64,000 nucleotides of DNA, from contig OZ026526.1 of NCBI GenBank assembly GCA_964019695.1, forward strand, positions 12,111,754 through 12,175,753, in the 5' to 3' direction. Below, piece after piece: positions 43,346 through 53,985 of this stretch (positions are counted from its first letter, which is position 1; each line of letters opens with the position of its first letter). A program made the translations under genes and the position numbers. The notes beneath the pieces were generated by a model that made no database searches, had not been told where the DNA came from, and saw nothing but the letters and a program-made list of their open reading frames with translations. This DNA is from Loripinus fragilis. Lineage: Eukaryota; Mollusca; Bivalvia; Lucinida; Lucinidae.

Positions 43346-43663
43346 ATATTTAGTTTGCATGAAAGACCCCTAACTTATCAATGCATCATCTCCTAAAACA
43401 TATAAATCAAGATATAACAAGGAGATAAAGCAAAGATAAGGACTCAATAGTAAATAAAACTGAATACTGGAGCAAAAGAAATCCAACAGGTAAACCCCAG
43501 TGGGCCCGACAAACAGCCAAAGTATCAGGCCCCTATCATCTCATCAATAGATAAGTCTTTAAGTCGGAACCATCATAGAGTCTCTTTGACTCTAAACACT
43601 CTTAAACACACTTTGAAGTAAAGCAATAATTTTTTTTTAAATTTGTCATGAAATGATCACTTC

Positions 43664-44530
43664 TGTAAGAGCTACTATGTATGACATGATGTTATCTACT
43701 GAATAACAGTAATGTCATATGATAGTTAAATTTATGTATAGATTGTATTCATATAGGTCTGAAATAATGTATAGTCAATGTGTCTTTGCATATAGTTCTG
43801 AAGTAGATAGTCGCACCCATCAAGCGTCACATCATTGTGTCCTAAGATAACCATTAGATTAGAATTTTTCTCAGCAAAGTGTATGTTCATAATAGATAAG
43901 TATATTTTGCATATGCCAAGTAAAGGAAATGTGTGAAAATGCTTTATTCACATTTGCACAAACTTGATATTAAACTCTATGCAATAATCTTTTGTGCAAG
44001 ATCTACTTTGTATAACATGATGTTATCTACTGAATAACAGTACTGCCATACGATAGTTGAGTTTATGTATAGATTGTATACATGTTTCTAGTCATTGTAT
44101 GTAGGTCTGAGGTAACGCATGTATTGTTATTGTGTCATTGCATACAGTTTTGAAGTCCAGAATAGTTTCACCCACCGAGAGTCACAGCCTTGTGTCCTAA
44201 AATAAACATTGGTAGCACAATGAGTTAATTTTTTTACAAAGTGCATGTTTGTTAAAGATATGTATATGCAGTGGCTCAGTGGTAGAGTGCTTGACTCGAG
44301 ATGAAGGGGCCCAGACTCGAGCCTCAACAGCGTCACTGCACTGTGTCCTTGCGCAAGACACATTTATCCTAGGTTAGTACTGGTTTCAACCCAGGAAGAC
44401 CTGTCCCTTTATAACTGAAAGATTGTTGATGGGACGTAAAGAATCAAATCAAACAAAAAACCAAACAGTATATTTTGTAGAAGCATGTGAAAATGCTTTA
44501 TTTGCATTTTGACAAACTCCATATTATGTT
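43664..44530. repeat. 331-bp tandem duplication with a SINE in the second unit
   Basis: 'acatgatgttatctactgaa' occurs at 43684 and 44015, and later words ('tgtgtcctaa', 'gtgtgaaaatgcttt') keep the order. The second unit is interrupted by SINE Sb (44270-44457), absent from the first, so the SINE came after the duplication. Confidence 0.62.
44270..44457 (+). mobile_element. tRNA-derived SINE, family Sb
   Basis: 'tgcagtggctcagtggtaga', 'ccagactcgagcctc', 'tgcgcaagacacatttatcc', tail 'caaatcaaacaaaaaacca'. GTATA on both sides may be the target duplication. Confidence 0.7.
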
Positions 44531-44749
44531 TGATCTGTAAGAAGTCTAAATAGTCGCTGAAACCAGATATTATATTGTTCAAAAATTTTGTCAACAAATT
44601 GCTTGCAAATTTACAATTTGCTGTTGCTTGTACCTTTGCTATTTGAGCACACTCTGTGCCATTATGAACAAAACTCAACCTGGTGGTTGTAAGAATATTA
44701 CAAATTACAAATGCTGATTTGGGTATAATTCAAGGAATTAGGTGACATG

Positions 44750-45045
44750 AGATTTCCTGTGACCAGCAAAGGTTCAGGTCAAGTCTGATAGGAGCCTTTG
44801 TGCTAGTAGCCAATAACACAACTGGTCCTGACAGCAAACTCCATTTAACTCTCCATTTAACTGCTATTCCTTGTAGCAAAGTTGCATATTTAGAATAGGA
44901 GCTTAAAATTTGATCAAATGTGATGTTTTTCAATTATCATCGATTATTACCAAAAACACTATCAAACGAAGTTTTTGATTGATCATCGATTATAATTGGT
45001 GATTATAATTGATCATCAATGCAACGCTTAAGTTTACACTTGTCA
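44750..45045. repeat. repeat U, copy 2 (diverged)
   Basis: 'gtgaccagcaaaggttcag', 'ggagcctttgtgctag' and 'aaaatgccacatttttgg' correspond to 34640-34870. An extra 'gattgatcatcgattataat' stretch is inserted at 44930-45020. Confidence 0.45.
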
Positions 45046-46042
45046 AAATGCCACATTTTTGGAAATCACATGTCATGGCTCTTTTTTTGCTCTTTTTTTA
45101 TTTTTAAGTGCTTTTTTTTTACTTTTTATTGTCAATGTTCTTAATGAAACCTAAGTTTACCATCTATAAATCTTCTTTTTATGTCTATACTATAAGCTAG
45201 ATATACACAGTTAATATTGCCAAAGAGCTACATGCATCAGGGGGTGCTATTTTGGCCCACATATGGGCTAAAAAATGCTTTTCACCATTTTGTTCTTATT
45301 GGTTTATTAGAACAATATACCAAGTTTAAAAGTAAAACTTTTAAATTGACGTTTATCTTTGCTATGGTTACCAAAAACGGACATCAAAATGGGCTAAAAA
45401 ATGGAAAAGCGAACATTTTGGAACAAATTTGAGACATTTGACAGAGAAATTAACCTAAACTCAAACAAGATATTTTACCAGGTGATAAAAATTTTCAGAA
45501 CACATAACATATTAAAAGCTTTTTAGGTATGTAGCTATGCTGATATCTAATAATCCCTGACAAAGTTGGAGGGATATAGTTTTGGCGTCGTCCGTCCGTC
45601 GCATTTTTGTCCATTTACATCTCAGAACTACTGATTTGATTTGATTTGATACATATTTGGTACACAATAAGTATCAAGTACTCTGATATCCTATAAGTTT
45701 CGTCAAAATCGACCCTTAAAACTTTAGTTATTGCCCTTGTTGGAATTTTTAGGCAATTATAATGCAAGTCTATGTTAGCAAAATGTTAACGGGTTGCTCC
45801 ACTGAACAAAATGTTATCAAGAGCTAGGCAAAAGGAAATGGCTATAAACCACCTTTCCTTAACCATTGTTTCCTGCTTGCAATAATTCATCGCATTACCC
45901 TCAAAATAGGGCAACAATGAACCGAATGGAAAATCTAAAAAGATATCTAAACTTCTTAACCAGTAAACCAAACTCTTAAAATAATTTCAGTGATGTATTC
46001 GGCATAATGCCCTCTGCAAAAGTTTCTATGGGCAAAAGTTTT
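45046..46042. other. intron sequence with a weak 'gtccgtccgtc' repeat
   Basis: 45560-45780 ('ggcgtcgtccgtccgtcgca', 'cagaactactgatttga') is the reverse sense of the 'gacggacg'-type molluscan repeat. The rest is unassigned. Confidence 0.35.
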
Positions 46043-46376
46043 GGTACCAGTAAAATGCATTTAAGCCCCCCCCCCCCCCCCCCCCCCAGGTGGCTTAGGC
46101 TGCTGTCCGTTCTAAGGCGGTGGTTCTGTTGTTGTTGACTTTTTGTTTATTGTTACTCCCATTGTGGGAGTCTGTAATTGTTCTATGTTTTGTTGTACGT
46201 TACTTTATGTCCATTCTAGTATTATAATCATCTTGGTGGGGAAGAGAGAGAGAGCTGGTTGCTTTGCTTAATTTGTCTTCCTGGTGTCTTGTGATGGTTG
46301 AGCAGCTCTTCCTCCCGGTACCACGGGGTTGTCTGGGGTTTGTGATTGTGGTATTTCCTGATCATACTCACTTACT
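46043..46376. repeat. repeat R, copy 2
   Basis: Homologous to 4204-4503; contains a poly-C tract at 46066-46087 replacing 'ccctca' of the other copy. Confidence 0.58.
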
Positions 46377-46689
46377 ATTTTTGATCCCACATAACAAAAT
46401 GGCCACCAGAGCTTAAAAGTGAAATAGGGTTTAAAGACATACCAGCCCATGTTTGAAATGATAAGATTGATATTTTGTCGCATGCCCCTTCAAAATTCTA
46501 AAACTAAAAACTAAAAATAGAAATCATATCAAACTTTTCCTTCATCATTGGTCAGAAAAATATACAATATACAAATTCAAATATTCCTAAAATATCATCT
46601 ACAAAAATGCACTCTGCTTAGCCTGCAAGAACTAAAATCACAAGACATCGTTTCCATCAGTACTCTCAGTGCTTTGATTTTAAAATGAA

Positions 46690-47010
46690 AATGTTACAAA
46701 ATTAATTGTCTGCTTATAGATATTTTTGTGGCCGTGTTCCTTGGCTGTACCAGTACTGGCCGGGTGGGTTTATTGCAGCAGGCTACATTTTTAAACAAAA
46801 CTAGGCTCAGAAGTCTCCGTTATATCAAGCTATATTTTTAAATGAAAGTATGTTGCAAAATTAATTGTCAATGACTGGTTATAATTTGCAGCGGACCACA
46901 TTTTTAAACAAAACTAGGCACTTTATATTTCATGAGAATAATTTGTTTAAATCAATCTTTATTTTTTTCTAAAAAAAAAAATAATAATAATAAAATTTTC
47001 TTATTATAAT
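46690..47010. repeat. three short direct units ('aaactaggctcagaagtctc')
   Basis: 'atgttacaaaattaattgtc' followed by 'gcagcaggctacatttttaa' recurs about every 90-140 bp, ending in an AAT microsatellite near 46982. Same unit as 37.57-37.80 kb. Confidence 0.45.
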
Positions 47011-47262
47011 TTGCAGCAGACGGCATTTTAAAACAAAGCTTGGCAAAACATTTTGGCATTTCCTGTGAATCATACATTTCACATGAAATATCAAGCAATA
47101 TATTTCATCTGCAAATGAAATATGTCACAAAAATTGTCGTCTGCTACAGTTGTCAAAATATCTAAGATAAACATAGCATTTGTTTATTTTAATTTAATTC
47201 TTTCACTTTAAAGAGTTTGAATAATTTAAGAGATCCCTCAGAGCGTGACAGTAACCACATAC

Positions 47263-47341
47263 CTGACTTTTTTAACCTGAGTTTCCCGAATATTTTATTC
47301 ATTCCAACTCTCTTTGCCACATTCGCTGACATGCTCTGACC
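47263..47341 (-). CDS. possible exon with a liprin-beta-like basic motif
   Basis: 79 nt between an AATTTAG acceptor and a TCAG|GTATGT donor; open as GQSMSANVAKRVGMNK then IFGKLRLKKS. An in-frame TAG overlaps the acceptor, so the frame could only be coding from there on. VGMNKIFGKLRLKKS resembles the GIMKLFGKLRRSQS stretch of liprin-beta as I remember it. Its phases do not fit between exons B and C of the STARD3-like gene, so it would belong to another transcript or be a cryptic exon. The polypyrimidine tract is weak and hairpin repeats lie close on both sides. Confidence 0.22.
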
Positions 47342-47449
47342 CTAAATTTGGGCCACACAGCATTAAAGCAACGTCATAGAAAACCAAACATGATTATTGA
47401 ATTTAGCTGGCCTTGGAGACGGTATATACCCATTCAACCTATCGCTATT

Positions 47450-47660
47450 CATTTAACCCATAAAGCGCCACCTACAATTTGCAGCAGACGACAATTTCAA
47501 ATTTTGCCGCTTTTTCAAAAATAACATATACGGCATGATATTTCATGAAAAATTGTCTGCTGGCATATCATACCTTATTTCTTTCGAAAATAAGGAAAGA
47601 TGTCCCAAAATTTGTCGTCTGCTGCAGTCGTGATTGGCACCTTAAGAGTTAAGAATTTAA
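47450..47660. repeat. foldback repeat related to P2
   Basis: 'acccataaagcgccacctac', 'gcagcagacgacaatttc' and the return 'aatttgtcgtctgctgcagt' then 'ggcaccttaagagtt'. It lacks the GACCCAGATCAG core. Confidence 0.45.
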
Positions 47661-47754
47661 ATCAGGGTATTTTAACAGAACCTGTAGTACAAATGCCCTG
47701 GCCTTTAAAGTGCCACCTAAAGATTGTAGCAGACGACATATTCCAATTCTTTTT

Positions 47755-47985
47755 TGCTACTTTAGCTCCTTTCTTGCAAGTGGTGACTTTTGTCATCTGC
47801 TGATAACCTTTGCAAACAGTTTGGTCCTAGATCAGGACCGAAGAAATGTCGGTCCTGATCTGGAACGAAATTGTTTGATTGACATTCTAATAGTGTTCCG
47901 GAAAGAATTTTTTGAAAAAGTTAATTTTGGAAAGTTAGCAGATGAGAACAATAGTATGAAAAATTACCCAGCATGCAAAAGATAA
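47755..47985. repeat. hairpin family P1
   Basis: 'gctcctttcttgcaagtggt' to 'aattacccagcatgcaaaag', stem 'ctagatcaggaccga' to 'tcggtcctgatctgg'. Confidence 0.62.
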
Positions 47986-48059
47986 TAATTTATATTTCAC
48001 TGGAATTGTCTGGTAGCAGACGATCCACGTGAAATGACAAGCCTTATTTGGCTTCTTAA

Positions 48060-48435
48060 GGCCAGAAGTTTTTTGTTAGTTGATTTACGAAGCCTTCTAC
48101 TGTAATTTTCCGGAGTAGGAAAAAAATACAATTTAATTTCTAAAAAAATAATTATTTTATCCGCCGACTCTAAATATTAATTGTTTCTTTGAAAAAAAAA
48201 ATGAGGTTCAGTCTGTGTATTTTTGAGAGTGACACTGTTAAAAGTGATTGTCCTGTCCAGATGATGAAATATTTAAAGATTTAAGTTTACCTTAATAGTT
48301 TTACGGGTTTTTTTCTGGAGATATTAAAATAATAAAAAGCTCTGAAAGTGATCAGACAACTGGTCATTTTTAGAGCTTTTTTTCCGTCCCTGAAAAAAAA
48401 ATCCCGTAAATCAACTAATCAAAAAAATTCTGGCC
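48060..48435. mobile_element. PIF/Harbinger-type MITE T1, copy 3
   Basis: 'ggccagaagttttttgttag' to 'caaaaaaattctggcc', with TAA at 48057-48059 and 48436-48438. The interior matches the 19.0 kb copy in reverse orientation. Confidence 0.68.
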
Positions 48436-48479
48436 TAAAGAAGAAAGTTTAATTTTATACAAAATTGAAAAATGAAAAA

Positions 48480-48781
48480 AAAAAGATCTTTGTCATCTGC
48501 TGATTTTTTTTAAAAATCATCTTTTCCTTTTTGGAAAAGATGATTTTTTAAAAAAAAATCAGCAGATGACAAAGATCTTTTTTTCTTCAATAAATAGCAT
48601 TAGAGTGTCAAGATCCGGCATTTGCAAAGGTTATCAGCAGACGACACTAGCAAGGAAAAGATGATTTTTTTAAAAAAATCAGCAGATGACAAAGATCTTT
48701 TTTTTCAATAAATAGCATTAGAGTGTCAAGATCCGGCATTTGCAAAGGTTATCAGCAGACGACACTAGCAGGCAAAGGGTC
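48480..48781. repeat. P1-derived hairpin with a recent ~121-bp tandem duplication
   Basis: 48481-48590 is an almost perfect inverted repeat with ~47-nt arms ('gatctttgtcatctgctgat' to 'atcagcagatgacaaagatc'). The unit starting 'ggaaaagatgatt' at 48533 repeats at 48654 almost unchanged, including 'gtgtcaagatccggcatttg'. Confidence 0.7.
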
Positions 48782-48987
48782 AGTATTAATAGCATTGACT
48801 AAATATAGGCTTTTTGGAAACGTATTAATGGAATAGTATTAACCTAGTTTTAAATCAATCATAAACGGCAAGTGCTGATCCACTCAATACAAGTCTTTTG
48901 AAAAGATCAATATATCAATAGTGAATATATAGGACTAAGGGAATACACTACAATGGACAGTTGCTGCCCATATTCATCTAGAGTAAA

Positions 48988-49158
48988 TGAGTTTGTTTAA
49001 CGTCCCACCAACAGCTTAGGTCATATGAAGACTCAAGGCCACAGCTTAGAGTCTCATCTGACAGATCGTCACAGACGTCACTAGATGAGTCAGGGATTGC
49101 CCTTGGGACCCCTGGGTACAAGGGGAATGGTTTATCCACTAAACTATGCTGTCTCCTA
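48988..49158 (-). mobile_element. tRNA-derived SINE, family Sc, copy 2
   Basis: Minus-strand head GGAGACAGCATAGTTTAGTG; body 'aacgtcccaccaacagctta' and 'tcatctgacagatcgtcaca' on plus. Confidence 0.62.
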
Positions 49159-49214
49159 ACATATGAATCTAAACAGAAAATATATGTTAACTTAATTTTT
49201 CCGAACAACTTTGT

Positions 49215-49411
49215 TAAACCAGTGTCCTCTTTTAAAAGCCTACTGCAGACAGTTTGGACCAAGATCAGGCCCGACAAAAAGTCTGGCCTGATCTGGATCT
49301 AAACTTTCGACAGTGTAATGAGAATCCTGGATTTTTTTTGTTGAAAAAATTAATATTAAATTTTGAAAGAAAAATCAAAATAAAAAAGCATTTTCCCATC
49401 ATGCAAAAGTT
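49215..49411. repeat. hairpin family P1, truncated
   Basis: 'gcagacagtttggaccaaga', stem 'tcaggcccgac'/'gtctggcctga', ending 'cccatcatgcaaaag'. Left arm shortened. Confidence 0.55.
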
Positions 49412-50790
49412 GTATTGGACGTACATGAGCACACATAAAGGACAGGCCCCTAGATAAGAGTAGTGCTCCAGCTAGGCCGTTTTCTGAGGGCGCTCCACCC
49501 TGTCCCGAAAATTTGATGCCCCACCCTTTTTAATCCCAACCTGCCCTAAATTCAACCATGTCCCTTTTTTATCTTCCCGTGTAGAGCTCAGAAATTGTGT
49601 ATTCAAAATGTAATAAGTGCTAATCGGTTCAGTGTGTGCAACGACATTTTGGGAAATCCCCTCTTTGATCTTGCGAGAGATGACCAGTCGCGCGTGAGTT
49701 AGCAAACTACTGGAAGTAAAGCGGTGGAAATGGGAACTTTATATTAGCAGCTAACCAAAATGTTCCGCTTTTTTGCAAAATTTAATCTCCGATTCAGACC
49801 TCAACAAAACATATACATGTACATTCAGTAGAATTGATAATAACTATCAGAGGTCATGACCTTATGATTGAAGAATTCAAGATGTTAGGTACGTTTCCGA
49901 TGTACTGGTCGATATCTTGCTTTGCGTTTCATTTACGCGACCATGAAAGGTCAGACAAATCATGTTTCGAAAACAGCAAGTGAATGCAGTCTCTTAGAGC
50001 AGTGCAGCGAGTCGTTTCCCTTCGCAAAAAATGAACATTTTGGCTTGGTGGGCTAAAATTGTCGCTGTGGGTAGCTATCGTTGGATAATTTATTGCCCAG
50101 AAAAGATTAATTTATGGACAGGCTTTTGGCACGGAAACCTGCACAATTAGACCCTCTTTGCAGATAAATTATGATGCCGATTTCTTTAATCTCCAGTGGA
50201 CACTGTCGCAAGGGATATCTGCAAAACTTGTTTATTTTTTCATATCAAAACAGTACTGCAACCTGTCTAATGAGACCCATAGAAGGGTTGAAACAGTCTC
50301 ATTTTCATAATAAATTTGTATTTCAGTAAGGCCATTAATGTCAATCACTTTTACACAGAAAAAATCCACATTATTTCTGCTCTAAATACCCACCAAAGGC
50401 CTTTTTTAAGGTCTATTTTTAAGGTTTATGTATTGAGGGGTCACAGGTTATATATAATTATATCATAAAAATATTGTATTTCTTTCTCTGAAGATAGATA
50501 TTGTCCTAGCAAGCAGAGTACTCAGTTGCAAACCCATTAAATTAATATATATATACATATGCTATAAAACATTAAATTCTATTTGGCCCCATGAATTGGC
50601 ATATCTGAAAAAGAACATTATGACCTCGGAACTACTACTTAATTGATGTAACTATCTCTATAGCATGGTAACTACCTCAGTGTTCTGGGAACCACCAAAT
50701 CTCAAAAATGGGGTCTGACTCTTTTACAAGTTGACACTTGATTTTTTTCTTCAATGTAATAATGTTTAGTATGGGCCTTAATTTATCATT
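49412..50790. other. intron sequence, mostly unassigned
   Basis: No exon recognised. 50420-50530 matches the left half of repeat V ('gaggggtcacaggtta', 'tctctgaagatag'). Confidence 0.3.
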
Positions 50791-50799
50791 TTTTTACAG

Positions 50800-50898
50800 C
50801 TAATGTTTTCATATGTAAGTTCAAATTGATGGAGTCGGGGCTAAATTCCTTGGAAATGACAGCTAGTCTTCAGAGAAGTGATCCAATGCTCAGTGCAG
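50800..50898 (+). CDS. possible plus-strand exon, unknown product
   Basis: 99 nt between a strong acceptor (TTTATCATTTTTTTACAG) and a CAG|GTAAAA donor. One frame is open throughout: two bases, 32 codons including LMESGLNSLEMTASLQRSDP, then one base, so the exon is phase-symmetrical. It is opposite to the STARD3-like gene, inside its largest intron. I do not recognise the peptide. Chance splice-like signals around 99 open bases are quite possible. Confidence 0.2.
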
Positions 50899-50979
50899 GT
50901 AAAAATATTTAAAGAAAGCAAATGACTTTTCAGATAAAATTTGTGGCTATAGACGAAGCTAAGACATATCTACATGGTT

Positions 50980-51160
50980 AAGTAATAGTTATACCATGGG
51001 TTGTCCGCCTGTACTTGGAGATAACCCACGAGCTTTAGCGAGTGGATTATCTTACGTACAGGTGGACAAACATGGTATAACTATTTTATACCACCTTTAT
51101 CAGTGTAGACCTTGCACATCACGAGATGTTTCATGCTAAAGTTGGTAAAGGTGGTATAAA
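50980..51160. repeat. foldback repeat around 'ggtataact'
   Basis: 'aatagttataccatgggttg' and 'caaacatggtataactattt' face each other around 'gtacttggagataaccc...ggattatcttacgtac'. Confidence 0.5.
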
Positions 51161-51165
51161 CCTGT

Positions 51166-51316
51166 GTAAAACAGACATTCAAAAATAGACAAAATAAAGA
51201 TCTTAATGACAAATGATAGGGGAGCATTCTGCAATACTTTTGACCTGCATTAAGCGATAATTGGTCTTGAAAACCAATTTTTGGTCTTTTTAAGAGTGGT
51301 CATTTTACACAAGGTT
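51166..51316. repeat. hairpin family P5, with internal deletion
   Basis: Left arm 'taaacctgtgtaaaacagac', then directly the right half from 'ggagcattctgcaatacttt' to 'ttttacacaagg'; the left centre is missing. Confidence 0.6.
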
Positions 51317-51340
51317 TGCCCTGTTGAAATAGAAATAACC

Positions 51341-51746
51341 CTTAATGTTCAATAGCTTTTCTCATCTGCTGAAATGTTTAAGAAGCCTCTATGGCAAACA
51401 TTCTGTTTGCTTTGATTACAACTTGTTAAGTTAACATATGCGTTTGTATATATAGCCATGTTTATAAGCTATTGTGTATATATAGAATGTAGGGGAAGGG
51501 TCAAAACTAACGTTGTGAGAACTTGTGACCCAACCCCATTGCTGTAAATATTTTGGCAATAAAATATGTTTAAACTAATAGTGTGGACCCAGATCAGACT
51601 GCTCCTATAGGAGCAGTCTGTTCTTGGTCCAAGCTGTTTGCTTCTATACTTAATTTGTCAGTAATGGTAGGCAATTATTTGCAGCAGACAACTTCAGCAG
51701 ACGACATTTTCAGAAGAATTTTTTTTCTTGGCCCTTTAAGGGATTA
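51341..51746. repeat. hairpin family P2, interrupted by ~170 bp
   Basis: P2 left arm to 'tctatggcaaaca' (51404), then foreign sequence to about 51575 ending 'ggcaataaaatatgtttaaa', then P2 again from 'agtgtggacccagatcagac'. The insert ends with AATAAA, like a retroposed 3' end. Confidence 0.58.
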
Positions 51747-51771
51747 CAATGACACCAACACTGTTAAATAG

Positions 51772-52130
51772 AGTGCTCATGTTTTATTGAATTTATTAAA
51801 CGAGTTGGGGAAAAGAGACAAAATGCGAGGCTTGCCGAGCATTTTATCTCTTTTTCGCAACAAGTTTGATAAATTCAATTATACAAGAGCATGAATGTTA
51901 GATTCTATTTAGCACATGACATAAAAATTACTTAAAATCACATTTTTTGGCGAGAAAACATCAAGATTTTTGCATCTTATACGCAATTTTATAATGGACG
52001 TGATTATGCAACACTACTTATCTGTAAACCACTATTATCTGTAAACCACTAGTGGTTTATCAATTTTATTGCGTGGCATTATATCACTTCCAGACACAAG
52101 TCATGTGATAATCTTATTTATTATGTTGGC
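51772..52130. repeat. repeat T3, copy 3
   Basis: 'agtgctcatgttttattgaa', 'gaggcttgccgagcatttta', 'ataatggacgtgattatgc' and a duplicated 'atctgtaaaccactatt'. Directly follows P2, as at 5.4 kb. Confidence 0.55.
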
Positions 52131-52194
52131 ACTACCCAGATATGTGTAAAGGATATGGCGTGGGAATGGAATAACATTAACCCGATTTCATACT

Positions 52195-52257
52195 TTTTTG
52201 TTTGTTTGTTTGATTTGATTCTTTACGTCAATGAGCCAATGCGCTCCCTCACGATTT
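52195..52257 (-). mobile_element. SINE Sb fragment (head and tail only)
   Basis: 'tgtttgatttgattctttac' joined to 'gagccaatgcgctccctc': the tail and the first bases of the head, with the middle deleted. Confidence 0.5.
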
Positions 52258-52575
52258 CATGGTAATTCCTAGGTTTACCATCCCGTGATTTAGGAGTTTC
52301 CAGTATACAAAGGGTTAATTAATGGTCAACACTGTAATATACTCTTTTTTTTTTTAAATAAACATCACTTTTGGTGCTGCACTGTAACAGAGTTTCATTT
52401 TTTTATTTTGATTATAACTATAAACAAAACATTGTTTTAATTATATCTCAGATCTTTTGGCAAGACTTTTTCTTGTGATATATTTGTGACCAAATGTAAA
52501 ATACAGTTGCTGCCCTTGAGTTGGGGTAACACAAAAATTGTCCTTTATAAAAGGCAGGGGGTACCATTTGTCTAT

Positions 52576-52822
52576 TAACCCTTAAAGCGCCAAGATAAAA
52601 ATGCATCTGAAAATGTTGTCTGCTGAAGTTGTCTGCTGCAAATAATTGCCTAGCATTACTGACGAATTAAGTACAGTAGCAAACAGTGTGGACCAAGAAC
52701 AGACTTCTCCTATAGGAGCAGTCTGATCTGGGTCCACACTGTTTTCCATAGAGGCTTCTTAAACATTTCAGCAGACGAGAAAAGCAGATGACTTTTGCTG
52801 CGATTGGCGCATTAAGGGTTAA
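52576..52822. repeat. hairpin family P2
   Basis: 'cttaaagcgccaagataaaa' to 'gattggcgcattaagggtta'; centre TCTCCTATAGGAGCAGTCTG. Confidence 0.65.
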
Positions 52823-53107
52823 ACCTGGTCGTGCTGAAACTGTATAATTATAGTAGAATGAGAAGCAGGCCTTCAGATGAGAGTGCATGCAATTTTTTTT
52901 TCTTCTTTCTCAACCAAAACATTAGATTGTGGGTAGTGACTGCCTCATTGCTCAAGATGTTTTTGGGCATCAATAAAACATGTTTATACACTGATTGAAA
53001 AGAAAATAATCACATATTTGCTCTTTTTTTTTCTTTTTTGCTTATCTAGACCTACAGGAAGTAACTCTGACCAGGATCTACAATGTTTCTGTTCAGCCAT
53101 GGTATGT

Positions 53108-53265
53108 GTGGGTTTGTGTTTAACATCCCACTAACAGCTAAGGTCATATGATGGGGCCACAGTATAAAGTCTTATCCGACAGACTGGTGAAGCCGGGGAT
53201 GGAACCAATGACCCATGGTTTACAAGGCATGTGGTTTATCCACTACAACACAGAGGCTTCTCTCA
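53108..53265 (-). mobile_element. tRNA-derived SINE, family Sc, copy 3
   Basis: Body 'taacatcccactaacagcta' and 'ttatccgacagactggtgaa'; minus-strand head has GTAGTGGATAAACCACATGC. Confidence 0.58.
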
Positions 53266-53277
53266 GCCAATAAGTAT

Positions 53278-53632
53278 GCATGCGGGGATCCAGAGGGGGC
53301 GGTTGGGTATGGGGAAGAGAGGGGGCATCGGGGTATGGGGTCCAGACCACCCCCCCCCCCCCCACCCCCCTGAAAAATCACAAAAAATCTGTGTTTTTTC
53401 GCTATACTGGTTCGGATCCCTTGCAAAATCACAAAGCTACCAAGCCAGTATTCCATGTTGGGCCATCATTGGCACACAAGCGAAAGGCCATTTAAATGGC
53501 CTTTCGCTGGTGGGTCAATGATGGCTCACTTATAGTAATGGTATTTGGATCATCTCTTCTCCCCTTATCAACTAAAAAAAACAAAAAACGTTCAGAGTTT
53601 GACACCATCTGGAAAACTTCTGGATCCGCGAA
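53278..53632. repeat. repeat T2, copy 4
   Basis: 'gcatgcggggatccagaggg' to 'cttctggatccgcgaatg'; core GCGAAAGGCCATTTAAATGG folding on CCTTTCGCTGG. A poly-C run lies at about 53349-53363. Confidence 0.58.
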
Positions 53633-53789
53633 TGGTATGCAACTGGACTGGCTGTCAATCAGAAACAGGTAAGGTCTGGCCATATTTGATTGAATAAGCA
53701 CAATGCATACGTAACTTTTTCAAAATTCTAAACCTCTTTACCCTTGCTGGGTAATTTTTCATGCTTTTATTGTCAACTCCAACTCAGGT

Positions 53790-53985
53790 TCAAGTCTAGA
53801 CTGGCGCCAGTCCTTAAAAAAAAATTTCATCAATGTGTCATATCATATACTTGAAGCCAGTCTAACTCTGATGGCTCTGTTTTAAAACAGAGCCATCAGG
53901 GTTAGACTGGCTACAAATATATGATACAACACATTGATGATAAATTGCTATAAGAACTGAAGCCAGTCTACATCAAGTCAAGTCA
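53790..53985. repeat. long palindrome 'agccagtctaactctgatgg'
   Basis: Arms 'tctagactggcgccagtcct' / 'gaactgaagccagtctaca' with centre GGCTCTGTTTTAAAACAGAGCC. The left half alone recurs at 55830-55925. Confidence 0.62.

Noticed and set aside
46066..46087. poly-C tracts (also 39654, 57439 and 57489)
   Set aside because: Simple low-complexity runs within repeats; likely also prone to sequencing error. Not treated as features by themselves.
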